37,675 nucleotides of DNA from Bacteroidales bacterium UBA4788 (lineage in GTDB: Bacteria; Bacteroidota; Bacteroidia; Bacteroidales; VadinHA17), in assembly GCA_002402965.1 (NCBI GenBank), contig DHGW01000016.1:1-37675 (forward strand), in the 5' to 3' direction. The translations under genes were made by a program, and so were the position numbers. Positions 18,001 to 27,400 of this stretch are shown piece after piece. Positions within the stretch are counted from its first letter, which is position 1; the number at the start of each line of letters is the position of its first letter. The notes below the pieces were generated by a model, which was not told the DNA's origin, did no database searches, and worked only from the letters and a program-made list of their open reading frames with translations.

Positions 18001-18215
18001 CCCGTTCCTTTTGTGAAGTCATAGTCAATGCGAACCGCACTGCCCGAGACTCCTGCCTCTGAGGAGAGTTTCATTGTGACACCGTCAGACAGATTGTAAT
18101 ACCATCCGTTCAGGCTTTCAAAATACTCAAGTGTCCTTACCTGTGCGTTGCCGGCGGCAACTGCAAGTACCAGCAGTAAGGATATGGCGATAATTCTGCT
18201 GATATGGCTCTCCAT
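15024..18215 (-). CDS. Exported discoidin-domain protein with (alpha/alpha)6-like catalytic region, family unassigned
   Basis: The protein has 1,063 residues with a Sec signal peptide cleaved near GNA-Q (residue 24). In order I see a carbohydrate-binding jelly-roll-like domain (about 28-180), an F5/8 type C (CBM32-like) domain (about 190-310; DGNDQTYWQS, ARYLRLDLD), a beta-sandwich region (about 330-600) and an (alpha/alpha)6-barrel-like region (about 605-960). The last contains SWIRDGALTSSAL (636-648) and the acidic motif EHDSHGE (688-694), plus HSYWDNFF and DMPHTWCGSDF. This is the pattern of six-hairpin glycosidases, but I cannot place it in a numbered GH family. It probably acts in the periplasm or at the surface on the same glucan as the GH144 enzymes, for example as an exo-enzyme. 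That function is inferred only from the operon. Confidence 0.78.
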   Translation of the reverse strand: MESHISRIIAISLLLVLAVAAGNAQVRTLEYFESLNGWYYNLSDGVTMKLSSEAGVSGSAVRIDYDFTKGTGYGGIQKLFPIDLPENFEFTFWLKAESPSNNFEIKFIDSTGNNVWWVNNRNYSFPGEWKKIRIKKRHIEFAWGPAGGQDLSRIDRIEFTVASFVGGKGTLWIDDLRFEPLGPEVNTWPVPAVSVSSSARQHRPALIFDGNDQTYWQSRKSRNQNVTVDFGIKREFGGLQIKWLKGHQAGSFDIFLSNDGFTWEKSYSVPANRWEVSFIRLPEAEARYLRLDLDNAPADAGFGIASIEIPDIRSTMTPNDFIIYCAKNSPAGNYPGYFSERASYWTITGVNNDTREALINEEGMVEVDKSLFSIEPMVRIGDSLFNWSNTEPVQSLGFPGSGGEFDFIPSVTWNHGGLKFTTGVSSGGTANVNSVLNIGYALDNHTDRHVDLELFLLVRPFQVNPYYQFLNTTGGTGKINSIGEETPGLIVVDDKVIMTTRKYDAFGASQADEGNIVDMIRRGEMPAGRTASDPSGMTNGVIRYDIHLEPGEQTELFVSVPYHGRESIAENKGKTEISEGFYGAADFWKAKTDHIRFRLPASADRIIETWKSNLVYILINMDNVGIQPGSRSYERSWIRDGALTSSALLKSGIVPEVRDFIDWYAAHQYENGKVPCVVDFRGPDPVPEHDSHGELIYLIREYFNFTRDTAFLRSKNDNVLRAVDYIESLIAERSGEHFRDGNDSIRAYYGLVPESISHEGYSAKPMHSYWDNFFTIKGLKDAAEIQKILGESASYERIAAIRDTFRTNLYSSLDLAMKVRNIDYIPGCVELGDFDATSTTIALTPCNELANMPVPQVYNTFDKYYAFFTNRRDGKAGWVNYTPYENRLIGSFIMLDQPDRAHELIDYFLDDQRPETGRWNHWAEVVWHDYRHPGFIGDMPHTWCGSDFINAVRSMFVYENEDDQTLVIASALYQDWIDSPEGMSVENLPTYYGEISYSVKKNGSMYVISLAGDAEIPAGGIRIRNFNGGKMPSSVKVNGKECLEFRAGEVSLREIPAEVEINY

Positions 18216-18260
18216 TGGGGTAAATGGTATTTGTCAGATTTATTCCGCCCTGAACACAGA

Positions 18261-19640
18261 TTACAAATATGAGAATCCCAGCCTTCTGAGGCCTTCCCGG
18301 ATAATGGGATCCTTCATCACGTAATCCCAAACCAGCCCTGTCCTGAAATTCTCTATCATTATCAGCATCGGGCCCTGGTCAATGCCAATGAAATCATCAT
18401 TGACCCAATCCGCGGTAAGGTTAAAGGAATCGTAATATCCGTATTTGCCCCACAGCCTTGTCCCGTACTTTTCGTTTATCGATTTTATCGTTGGCAGCAC
18501 TATTTCAGGAGCAAATGGCAATGATGACAGAGGCCCGTAAGGAGCGATAGTTCCGTCATCAAAATAGTTGTACTCCGGGCCGCTTGTCCCCCTCCCTGCG
18601 TAGCCGAGGAACTCCCTGCCGTCAAAGTTGTATTTCGAGGTGGGGCCATCACTTGCGGTAATGCCCCAGCAGAGAGAATCATACCCGACCCACCCGTGAG
18701 GATTATCTATGGCATACTGTCGCTGGACATATGTTGCACGTCGTGAGTTCTCAAAGTAGTCAATACCCTTCTCTTTCATGTATGAGTCAGCTATGCCACG
18801 GAAGTCAATGAAGGCCTGGGAGAACTGATGACCGAACAGTGGCGGAAATGCAACATGTGAGAAGCCGTCGTAAGGGGTCTGCCATTTATAGGAGCTTAAC
18901 CATGAGTTATAGCTCTCTTCAGCATTCTCCATCCCGCTACCGGCAGCAAGTATATAGAGAAAGAGTGCTTCATTGTAACCGCTCCAGCCCATAGGGTGAA
19001 GCCCTTCCTCAGGATGCCAGCCCATGGAGATCTGATTGGCATACCTGCCCGTATCAGGCATCATCATGAAATCCCATTCTATCCGGTTCAGGAGGAGATC
19101 GGCCTGAGAGCGGATTCGCTGTTCAATTTCATTGCTGAGGTTGTAATAGTTGCGGGCAAAGATTATTCCCATCATGAGGAGGCCCGTATCCACAGACGAC
19201 AGTTCACATCTCCACTCCCTGGTGCCGGAGCTCATTCTCAGGAAGTGGTAATAAAAGCCTTTGTAGCCGGTCACGGCTGTGTCAGCGCTCTGCACCGAAT
19301 TGACGAAAAAGTCGAGGGTATTCAGGGTTATCCGGGCTGCATTGTCACGGATTATCCAGTCTCTTTCCACACCGACAGCAAAGGATGGCAGAGCAAATCC
19401 GGTAGAAGCAATGCTGGCAGGCGCCCATGACGCAGCCCGGTCCTTGACTATACCCCATTCGGGATGATGTTCCTGCAGAAAGAACTGAAAGGTCTTCTGC
19501 TGGATCGAGTCAAGCATCGCCTCTTCACTGGCTGTAAGGTCATAAGTGGCCCGGCCCTTTGATGTGTAGTTTATCTGCACCTGCCGGTTGCACGAGGCAA
19601 ACAGAAGTACCGCCAGTATGATAAGGTATGTCGTTCTCAT
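18261..19640 (-). CDS. GH144-like (glycoamylase-domain) lipoprotein with altered active-site acids
   Basis: This 459-residue lipoprotein has lipobox FASC with lipid Cys17. It consists of one (alpha/alpha)6 domain of the PF10091/GH144 type. Family landmarks are the N-terminal QQKTFQFFLQEHHP, the GYNEALFLYILAAG segment with Glu224, and the C-terminal IDQGPMLIMIENFRTGLVWD. Aligned with the neighbouring 654-residue enzyme, the D-x-x-E pair of that protein (DLVET) becomes S-x-x-D here (SSVDT, Ser148 and Asp151), so one acid is lost and the other shortened. It lacks the Ig-like N-terminal domains of its neighbour. The gene ends 45 bases before the discoidin-domain gene and begins 5 bases after the other GH144 gene. 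It could be an enzyme with different linkage or chain-length preference; activity is uncertain. Confidence 0.82.
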   Translation of the reverse strand: MRTTYLIILAVLLFASCNRQVQINYTSKGRATYDLTASEEAMLDSIQQKTFQFFLQEHHPEWGIVKDRAASWAPASIASTGFALPSFAVGVERDWIIRDNAARITLNTLDFFVNSVQSADTAVTGYKGFYYHFLRMSSGTREWRCELSSVDTGLLMMGIIFARNYYNLSNEIEQRIRSQADLLLNRIEWDFMMMPDTGRYANQISMGWHPEEGLHPMGWSGYNEALFLYILAAGSGMENAEESYNSWLSSYKWQTPYDGFSHVAFPPLFGHQFSQAFIDFRGIADSYMKEKGIDYFENSRRATYVQRQYAIDNPHGWVGYDSLCWGITASDGPTSKYNFDGREFLGYAGRGTSGPEYNYFDDGTIAPYGPLSSLPFAPEIVLPTIKSINEKYGTRLWGKYGYYDSFNLTADWVNDDFIGIDQGPMLIMIENFRTGLVWDYVMKDPIIREGLRRLGFSYL

Positions 19641-19645
19641 CTCTT

Positions 19646-21610
19646 TCAGTATGTAAATCCCAGTTTATCGAGCCCTGCAGTTATCTCAGGAGCCGACATG
19701 AACAGGTCCCAGAGCAACCCGGTGCGGTAGTTCTCAATCATGACAATTATCGGCCCCTGGTCAATTGCCAGGTAGGATGTTCCCCACCAGCCTGCAGTGG
19801 CGTTGAAGGCATCATAGAAACCGTATTCACCCCAGAGCCGGTCACCAAGAACATAGTAGAAATGCCTCATTGCATCCGTTGAATGTTCCGGGGTATATGG
19901 CATTGATGACAGTGCTGCAGTAGGAGTGATTACACCCAGGTCATTGGTGGGTGAATGTGCACTGTAACCCGACTGGTTATCGCTGGCAGTAAGACCCCAG
20001 CATTCACTGCTGTAACTGACATATTTACTTGGGTTTGTCTCGCAATGCTTCCAGTTTATAAGGGTATGCGAAACGTTCTGATCCCAGTAATTGACGTAAA
20101 AATCATCAAGATCACGAGGGTCAAGCCCCAGGAATGAATAGTGTGTGAAGAAGAGAGGTCCGCCGTACGGCCAGCCCATCGGTAGTGTTATACCGTAATA
20201 GGAGCTGCCGTTGAGGATGCCACCGTTATTCATGTAACCGTACCTGTATGTGTCCCTGGTGATTGTGTGTGTTGGCGAACCGGCACCCAGCACATAACAT
20301 ATCAGTGTTTCATTGTAGCCGCGCAGCACCATGTTCATGGCGAACCCGTAATTGGGTGACCAGTGCCAGTAAAGTGCATTCAGGCCCTGGGTGAAGAAAT
20401 CAAACTCCACAGCATGCCAGAGTACATTAATCCGGTCGATAAGCAGCTTTTCCGCCGGTACACCCTGATCGAGATACTGCCTGAAGGTTATAAGTCCCTG
20501 GATCAGGAAGGAGGTCTCCACAAGGTCGCCGCCGTTGTCCCTCTCACTGAATGGTATAATGCTGCCCGTTGCTCCGTTAAGCCAGTGCGGCCAGACACCA
20601 TGATAACGGTCACACCTCTCAAGGAAACCAAGAATTTTATCCATCCTGGCCAGGCCTTCAGTCCTGTTGATGAAGCCTCGCTCCATGGCAACAACCATAG
20701 CCATAATTCCGAAACCAGACCCGCCTGTGGTGACAACATCACCGGAAGTGTTGCGCTCGCGCGCAAGCCCGCTCACCGGGTGGGCAAAGTCATAAAAATA
20801 TTTGAATGTCTGACGCTGCACCAGATCCAGGAGTTCATCATCACTTATCAGCGGAAATTTGAGCGAAGGATCCAGGTCAGTGTAGAAGCTGTTAGTGAAG
20901 CCGTCAAAGGTATAGCCGTTCATCCCCCTGAGGCTGGTTGTCACGGTAAATGAATACTTTTTGTAATAGTCAAGCGCCCCGGTCGTAGTGATAGTGACCC
21001 TCTTGTTGCCTTCTGAAATAGAGAATTGCGCGGGTGCCTGGAACGAAAAGTGAACCTGGTAGTCAGCCGGATCCAGAGCCTCTGAGAAATCAATCACCAT
21101 CATGATGGCATTTCTGTTCACATTTCTCGGACTGGCAGGAGGCATAAAACTCTGCCCGTTGACTGTTATTGAGGTAATTGCCATCTCTCCATTGATGGTC
21201 TTAAAGCTGTAAGTCACTCCCGGAAAGGTTTCCCTGTTATAACCTTTCAGTGTTGCAGTTATCTCCAGGGTATATTCGGCAAAGTGCTCCAGGTCATGTG
21301 CTGGCTGTAATACCACGGTCCGGTTGTCATCGATGAATGATATAGCTGCAGGGATGACTGTGACACCTCCCTTCTTGAGCAGAACACTCTTTCTGGCTGA
21401 GGCCGTGTCAAGCATGTTGGTAAATTCAATCACTACATTCTTATCCACTGGAATATCCGAAACAGCAGCCTGCAGATCCAGATAGACCGTTCCCACCTTT
21501 ACCCTTATCAGCTGAACCTTTCCCGCTTCACCTATGGGATCCTCTTTACCACAAGAGAAGGCCAAAAACAGAAGTATGACCGGCAGTAATCCAGACAACC
21601 TTATTCGCAT
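19646..21610 (-). CDS. GH144 endo-beta-1,2-glucanase-type lipoprotein with Ig-like domains
   Basis: This 654-residue lipoprotein (lipobox AFSC, Cys20) should cut beta-1,2-glucan into sophoro-oligosaccharides at the cell surface. Two Ig-like (Big_5-type) domains come first (about 35-138 and 143-245). A C-terminal (alpha/alpha)6 GH144/PF10091 domain follows (about 255-654), with TFKYFYDFAHPVSGLARER at its start and AIDQGPIIVMIENYRTGLLWD near its end. The likely catalytic acids are Asp362 and Glu365 in GGDLVET, and Glu434 in RGYNETL. Their spacing (3 and 69 residues) fits what I recall of the Chitinophaga pinensis endo-beta-1,2-glucanase. The gene lies directly after a hairpin/T-run element that probably lowers its expression relative to susCD. 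The family is secure; the linkage is inferred from GH144 and the GH94 neighbour. Confidence 0.87.
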   Translation of the reverse strand: MRIRLSGLLPVILLFLAFSCGKEDPIGEAGKVQLIRVKVGTVYLDLQAAVSDIPVDKNVVIEFTNMLDTASARKSVLLKKGGVTVIPAAISFIDDNRTVVLQPAHDLEHFAEYTLEITATLKGYNRETFPGVTYSFKTINGEMAITSITVNGQSFMPPASPRNVNRNAIMMVIDFSEALDPADYQVHFSFQAPAQFSISEGNKRVTITTTGALDYYKKYSFTVTTSLRGMNGYTFDGFTNSFYTDLDPSLKFPLISDDELLDLVQRQTFKYFYDFAHPVSGLARERNTSGDVVTTGGSGFGIMAMVVAMERGFINRTEGLARMDKILGFLERCDRYHGVWPHWLNGATGSIIPFSERDNGGDLVETSFLIQGLITFRQYLDQGVPAEKLLIDRINVLWHAVEFDFFTQGLNALYWHWSPNYGFAMNMVLRGYNETLICYVLGAGSPTHTITRDTYRYGYMNNGGILNGSSYYGITLPMGWPYGGPLFFTHYSFLGLDPRDLDDFYVNYWDQNVSHTLINWKHCETNPSKYVSYSSECWGLTASDNQSGYSAHSPTNDLGVITPTAALSSMPYTPEHSTDAMRHFYYVLGDRLWGEYGFYDAFNATAGWWGTSYLAIDQGPIIVMIENYRTGLLWDLFMSAPEITAGLDKLGFTY

Positions 21611-21620
21611 GTTTTCTAAT

Positions 21621-21662
21621 TTTTAAAAAAGGGAGGGTCCGGGCGCTTGCCGGGACCCTCCT
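21621..21662 (-). terminator. Intrinsic terminator or attenuator inside the PUL operon
   Basis: Read on the minus strand, a GC-rich stem of 9 bp (21653-21661 with 21632-21640, arms GGAGGGTCC and its complement) is followed immediately by TTTTTTAAAA. It lies between the LamG-domain gene and the GH144 gene, which starts about 11 bases further on. This looks like a rho-independent terminator that would let only part of the transcription proceed into the enzyme genes. Confidence 0.75.
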
Positions 21663-21684
21663 CAGATTGATCTCAATTAACTGA

Positions 21685-22911
21685 TTACGGTTTCTCTGAA
21701 TTGTACATCAGGAGAATTTCGTTTGCAGTAATAGCCTTGTGCCAGAAACGGATGTCGTCAAGCTGACCCTTGAAATGATTGTTGGCAGGCAATGAATAGT
21801 CAGCCCACTCGTCGCTAATGGTCCTGTTATCTCTGCCCTGGATGAAGCCGAGTGCCAGATGGTTCCCGGCGGGGAGCCCGGCATACTTCAGTCCGGTTAC
21901 TTTGCTCTTGTTATCGGTGGCATCCCAGAGGTTGAAATCGAAGGCTTTCATTCTCTGTCCGTTGAAATAGAGAGTACCAACCTTAGTAGGAGCATTGTAA
22001 GTATAGACAACATGAATCCAGCTATCTTTCAGAAGTGCAGCCATCTCGGCCAGGGTCAGGCTCTTGGCATATGTCCATCCTTTCCAGCCAAGGTCAGCCA
22101 GTGCGGGAAACCACATATCCTCTGATGCTGTCCCGGTCGGATGCTGATACTGAATTGCAAATTTTGATCCGGAATAGTCACCGAATACTTCATACTGGAA
22201 GCCGTTCCATCCGGCGAGACCCATTACAAAATGCCCGTTGGTTTTACCTTCCGAGTTGGTTTTCATCCAGAACGCAACAGTAAAGCTGTTCGTGTTCATT
22301 ATCAGATCACCGTTGGGAATTTCAATAAGGCTGGTTGTGCCATTGAAAGTGGCGGCTTTTCCTGCAGCGGTCTTCCTCGATGCTGTATAGGTAATGCCTA
22401 TGATATCAGCAGCTGCGGGATCCCACGGGCCGATAATATCATTTGCATTGTCCTCAAAGGTGAAATGGGCAATTGCACCTGCCGGGGCAAATGCTCCTTC
22501 CGTAGTGAAGTTTCTCTGAAAAGGTGTGATGGCAAGTGCATCAACCGACTTTAGACCAGCACCGAAACTGAGCTGGTAAAGAGCACCTGTACCAAGACTT
22601 GCCTGTGGCACAATCGTAATTGTCTTTCCTGATGAGGTGACTGTAAGTGCTATAGGAGCATCATCATAATCCTGAACCATCGTAATGTTGGTGGCATTTG
22701 CGGTTGCAGGATCAACCTCTACATTAAAAGTTGCAATTATCGTAGGATTAACAGGCACATTGGTGGGCGATGTTGCGCCGTTCATGTCAATTGTGCCTGC
22801 CATAAGAGAATCCAGAGCGAGTGGCTCCGGATCTTTTTTGCAGCTGGTGAGCAACAGCGAAAAGGCTGCTGCAAACAGAAACAGATTGTTCAAAAGATGC
22901 TTTGTTTTCAT
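21685..22911 (-). CDS. Surface glycan-binding lipoprotein with Ig-like and LamG-type domains
   Basis: This 408-residue lipoprotein (lipobox LTSC, Cys24) sits where SusE/SusF-type binding proteins are encoded, directly after susD. An Ig-like Big_5 domain (about 30-140; TNVPVNPTIIATFNVEVDP) resembles those of the following GH144 gene. A laminin-G/concanavalin A-like domain follows (about 145-405), recognisable from AIAHFTFEDNANDI, FNGTTSLIEIPNGDL, TNSFTVAFWMKTN and the closing LDDIRFWHKAITANEI. No catalytic residues are evident. It most likely holds beta-1,2-glucan on the cell surface for SusCD and the endoglucanase. The gene is followed by the intra-operon terminator, so it closes the highly expressed segment. 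The binding role is inferred from position and fold. Confidence 0.82.
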   Translation of the reverse strand: MKTKHLLNNLFLFAAAFSLLLTSCKKDPEPLALDSLMAGTIDMNGATSPTNVPVNPTIIATFNVEVDPATANATNITMVQDYDDAPIALTVTSSGKTITIVPQASLGTGALYQLSFGAGLKSVDALAITPFQRNFTTEGAFAPAGAIAHFTFEDNANDIIGPWDPAAADIIGITYTASRKTAAGKAATFNGTTSLIEIPNGDLIMNTNSFTVAFWMKTNSEGKTNGHFVMGLAGWNGFQYEVFGDYSGSKFAIQYQHPTGTASEDMWFPALADLGWKGWTYAKSLTLAEMAALLKDSWIHVVYTYNAPTKVGTLYFNGQRMKAFDFNLWDATDNKSKVTGLKYAGLPAGNHLALGFIQGRDNRTISDEWADYSLPANNHFKGQLDDIRFWHKAITANEILLMYNSEKP

Positions 22912-22959
22912 AAACTTTAAGAATTAAGATTTAACATACATTAAGAATTATCAGATTAT

Positions 22960-24441
22960 TTACCATTCAGGATTCTGTTCTAGCGATCTCTGGGATATAT
23001 CAATTTCATTCTGGGGAATCGGGAAGAGCTCATGTTTGCCGGCTTCAAAGCCCATCGGCCCGAGGACCGCGGCAGCCCTGCCTGTCCTGACCAGGTCCCA
23101 GAACCTGTGTCCCTCCAAAGCAAGCTCATGCCTTCTCTCCTTAAGTATTATCTCTCTCAGTGCACTCTTTTCCGTCACCGTGATATCGGGAAGAATGGCG
23201 TCATTGCCCTGCCTGGCACGCTTCCTGACCTCATTGAGGTAGAGTAGTGCATCGTCAGGATTGTCATTCTCGTTAAGGGCCTCAGCTGCCATAAGCAGTA
23301 CGTCGGCATAACGTATCAGCCTGCGGTTGTGTCCCCACTGTGTGATGGTGCTGGAGCCAGGGTACCACACCTTCTGGTTGTAACACTCGACCTCCAGCAG
23401 AACATCATTTTCATCGCGAACTTCATCCGGGGTGGTCCCGTCACCCAAAATGAGTATCCCGTCAAGGGTCTCGCCAAGGTCAATTATAGTGGCGTCAAGG
23501 CGCGGATCACCCTCTTCGAAAGAGTTGCGCAAATCAAGGGAAGGTCTGTTGAAACCCCATCCTCTATTTGGCGATCCTCTAACCCCCTGAGTGTTAGCAT
23601 ATTGATTACCACCTGATCCCTCAACCTCCATGGCACCAATCTCAAAAACTGATTCCACACCATGCTCGCCGTTCTTTCCGTTGGCGTCTGCGTAAACAGC
23701 CTCCAGGTCATATTCATCAGACAGGATAACCTCAAGAGAATATTTTTCCGCATTTTCAAAGTCACCCATGAAGAGATATACTCTTGCCAGGAGCGATTTT
23801 GCGGCTCCCTTCGTTGCGCGGCCGGCATCATCAGGACCATATGCACTCCTGTCCGGAAGATCAAGCGCCGCTAATTCGAGATCTGATATGATCAGACTGT
23901 AGATCTCTTCTGCCGTAGAGCGCGGCACTTTTGTGTCAGGGGTGGTGGAGGTCACTTTCGGTACACCTCCAAAGGCCCTTACAAGGTCAAAGTAGTAAAG
24001 TCCCCTGAGGAAACTTGCCTCAGCAACATACCTGTCACGCAGGTCTTGATTCATGGCAATCGATGGTACCTTTTCAATCACCACGTTGGCTCTCTTTATC
24101 CCTTCATAAAGGGCACTCCACCAGCGGTCCAGTCCATCCTGGGTGGTGGTATGGGCAAAGCTCTCGTACGGACCAATGGTGGGTAACTGGTCATTGGGGT
24201 TACTGCCCTTGTGGGCATCATCTGACATAATATCCATTATGGGATAACCTCCTGAATGATACGCCCAGTTCCGGACAGAGACGTATACGGCATTGGTGGC
24301 CAGCAACGCATCTGAAGCTGTCACCGGAAATGCCTCTTGTGTCATCTCACCCTGCGGGTCTTTCTGCAGGAAATCTTCACATCCCGTCATAAGCAGAAGG
24401 GATGCAACCAGAAGGAACGAAATTATGATCTTTGTTTTCAT
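22960..24441 (-). CDS. susD: SusD/RagB-family surface glycan-binding lipoprotein
   Basis: This 493-residue SusD homologue has lipobox MTGC with lipid Cys21. It forms the lid of the outer-membrane SusCD complex and captures oligosaccharides. Family marks include the N-terminal CEDFLQKDPQGEMT, the TPR-like helices with EASFLRGLYYFDLVRAFGGVP, and the C-terminal RRHELALEGHRFWDLVRTGRA with a final NPEW. The length is normal for the family. The gene begins 5 bases after the susC stop codon, so the two are co-translated. The ligand is expected to be a beta-1,2-glucan oligosaccharide on the basis of the downstream enzymes; the sequence of SusD alone does not reveal it. Confidence 0.95.
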   Translation of the reverse strand: MKTKIIISFLLVASLLLMTGCEDFLQKDPQGEMTQEAFPVTASDALLATNAVYVSVRNWAYHSGGYPIMDIMSDDAHKGSNPNDQLPTIGPYESFAHTTTQDGLDRWWSALYEGIKRANVVIEKVPSIAMNQDLRDRYVAEASFLRGLYYFDLVRAFGGVPKVTSTTPDTKVPRSTAEEIYSLIISDLELAALDLPDRSAYGPDDAGRATKGAAKSLLARVYLFMGDFENAEKYSLEVILSDEYDLEAVYADANGKNGEHGVESVFEIGAMEVEGSGGNQYANTQGVRGSPNRGWGFNRPSLDLRNSFEEGDPRLDATIIDLGETLDGILILGDGTTPDEVRDENDVLLEVECYNQKVWYPGSSTITQWGHNRRLIRYADVLLMAAEALNENDNPDDALLYLNEVRKRARQGNDAILPDITVTEKSALREIILKERRHELALEGHRFWDLVRTGRAAAVLGPMGFEAGKHELFPIPQNEIDISQRSLEQNPEW

Positions 24442-24446
24442 CTTTC

Positions 24447-27400
24447 TTAAAATTGCAGGTTAACACCGATTGAATATGTCGACGTAATCGGATAAGCTCC
24501 GTAATCTATGCCGTTTGAAAGCACATCATAACTGCCGATTTCCGGCGTGTACCCTGTAAATTTTGTCAGGGTGTAAAGATTAGTACCTTTTACGTACACC
24601 CTTAACTGCTGGATATAAGCTTTATGAGAAACTGAAACCGGAAGGGTGTAACCGAAGGTGACACTCCTGAGTCTCAGGAATGAGCCATCCATAATGAATC
24701 TGTCCGAAGGGGTGTAATTGTATCCCCCGAATGATGGCTGGGGCTCTGTGTTGCTTGTCCCAGCCCCTGTCCATCTTTCGAAGACATGCTGCTCAAAATT
24801 GTACGGATCTGGTCTTACTACCTCCTTGCCGTTAAATATCTTGTTCCCGGTCTGTCCCTGGAAATCTATCCCCAGGTCCATCCCCTTGTACTCGATCATT
24901 CCGTTGAAACCGAAGATGAACTTAGGTATCGGTGAACCGATAAACGTCCTGTCACGACCGTCAATGACACCATCCTTCATCACATCAACAAACCTGAGAT
25001 CTCCCGGTCCTGCCTGGGCTGAATGGGGATATGCGGAAAGCTCCTCTTCATTCTGGAAAACTCCATCTGTCTTGTAACCGTAAAAGGCTCCTATCGGCAA
25101 CCCGACCCGGCTCAGCGTCACCGGTCTGCCGTCACCCAGATAGCCCCCGATAAGAGTGGAGTCAATCCCGCTATTGCCGCCAATCTCAAGCACCTCATTG
25201 TGAATTGTTGAGCCCAGGAATCCTACGGCATAGGTCAGGTCACCAACCTTCTCTCTCCAGTTCAGGCTGACTTCAAACCCGCGGTTCAGCACAGAGGCAG
25301 CGTTGTAACGAACCCTCTGGCCCTGACCGTTACCCAGGTGCCCCGGCGTTGAAAGCTCGACAAGGATGTCATTGGTAACCCTGTTGTAAAAATCAAACTC
25401 GGTTGTCAGTCTGTTGGAAAAGAGCCCAATTTCAGCCCCGATATCTGTCTGGGTGGTACTTTCCCACTTCAGATTTGGGTTACCGCTCTTGCCGTAGGTG
25501 GCTGAGGGAACGGGTGCATCCGGATTCCCGAGGACAGCTATGATGGAGGACTGAACCCTTGAATACCGGTCATAGTAATTGATCTTCTCGTTGCCGATAA
25601 TTCCCCAGCTTGCCCTCAGCTTCAGCTTGGATATCCAGTCAACTGACTGCATGAAAGGCTCATTGCCAATATTCCAGCCAATAGCTGCCGACGGGAAATT
25701 GGAGTACCTGTTCTCCTTTGTGAATTTTGAAGAGCCGTCCCTGCGGAAAGTGAAAGTTAGGATGTATTTGTTGTTCAGTGTGTAGTTGGCCCGGAAGAGG
25801 TAGGAAATCATTGAGTAGTACAGTCCCGCATCAACACCGTTGGAAATCGATTGGATTGTATTGACATTGTTTGCCGGGTCATAAATATATGACGGACTGA
25901 TATACCAGAAATCCTGCCCGTCACGCAGAACATTTTCCCCAGGCATATTTGTGAATTCTGAAGTTGACTCCTGCATTGTGAAACCGGCCACGGCATCCAG
26001 AGAATGGATGTCTGCAAAAGTATTTCTGTAACTTATTGTATTCTCCCACAACCAGTTCATATTATCCGAACTTCCTTTGAAAATGTCACTCAGCACATTT
26101 TGCTGCTGCGACGCCGTCCCATCTGGATTATAAACAGTGTATGCGGGTGTGAAACTCGTAGATTTATTATATGATGCATCCACACCAATACTTGACCTGA
26201 GGGTGAAAGCCTTAAGGAAGGATGCTTCGGCAAACAGGTTGCCAACACCTCTGATCCCCTTCCTGAAATCATTCGAGTATTCCAGCGAGGCCAGCGGGTT
26301 GCCCACATTGTAAACCACTGCATAGGATCCGTCATCGTAATAAGGCTCCAGCAGTGGCTGTGCACGGTAGACAGCATAAGTTACGTTGGGTGCATTCTGC
26401 TGCGTGTAGGGGGCAATCGTCAGGTTATTGCCCAGCTTGAGGAAAGGTGTTAAATTATATGTGTTGTTCAGCTTCAGTGTGAGACGGCTGTAATTTGACT
26501 TGTCAATGATACCATCCTGGATGAAGGCCCCGATTCCCACATAATACTGGGTCATCTTGGTTGCTCCGGTAACAGATAGCTGGTGATTCTGTATCGGCGC
26601 GGTTGAGAACACCAGATCCTGCCAGTCGGTATTTGGAACGAGATCGACGTTGTTGTAAGAGCCCGGAATGATCTCATTGGAGATGATTGCGAACTCCCTC
26701 CCGTCTAGCAGGTCTATCTTCTTTGCCAGGTGCTGGATACCGAACTCCGAGCTGATGTTGAAGCTTGCCTTTTCCTGCCCTATTGTTCCGGTCTTGGTTG
26801 TGATCATTATCACACCGTTGGCTCCCCGTGATCCATAGATAGCAGTGGCGGAAGCGTCCTTGAGGACCTCCATTGAGGCAATGTCAGATGAGTTCAAAAA
26901 TGAAATATCATCAAGGATGACCCCGTCAACTACGAATATTGGTGAAGAGTTGTTGAAAGTCCCTACTCCGCGCACCCTTACAGCTGCGCCAGCTCCCGGA
27001 GCGCCAGAGGTGCTTATCACCTGGACACCTGTAACCTTCCCTTGAAGACCCTGCTCGGCATTCAGAGAAGTCACCTTCAGCAGGTCATCAGTCTTTATTG
27101 AACTGACAGATCCGGTGAGATCGCTCTTTCGAACCGTACCGTAGCCTATGACAACAACCTCATCCATAAGTGTGGTCTCTGTGGCCAGAGTTAGGTTGAT
27201 CTGTGTCTTTGAACCTACCACTATCTCCTGGGTGACCATTCCAACCATGGAAAAAACCAGTGTGTCCTCGGGACGGGCCGAAATACTGTAAGTCCCGTCA
27301 GCATCAGACATCGTTCCACGGAAAGTGTTCTTTACCAGAACCGATACTCCCGGCAATGGGATATTCTGATCGTCCACAACCGTTCCCTTTACCGTTATTT

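Noticed and set aside
20363..20953. Plus-strand open frame of 196 codons opposite the GH144 gene
   Set aside because: Antisense shadow of the conserved catalytic domain; no independent evidence.
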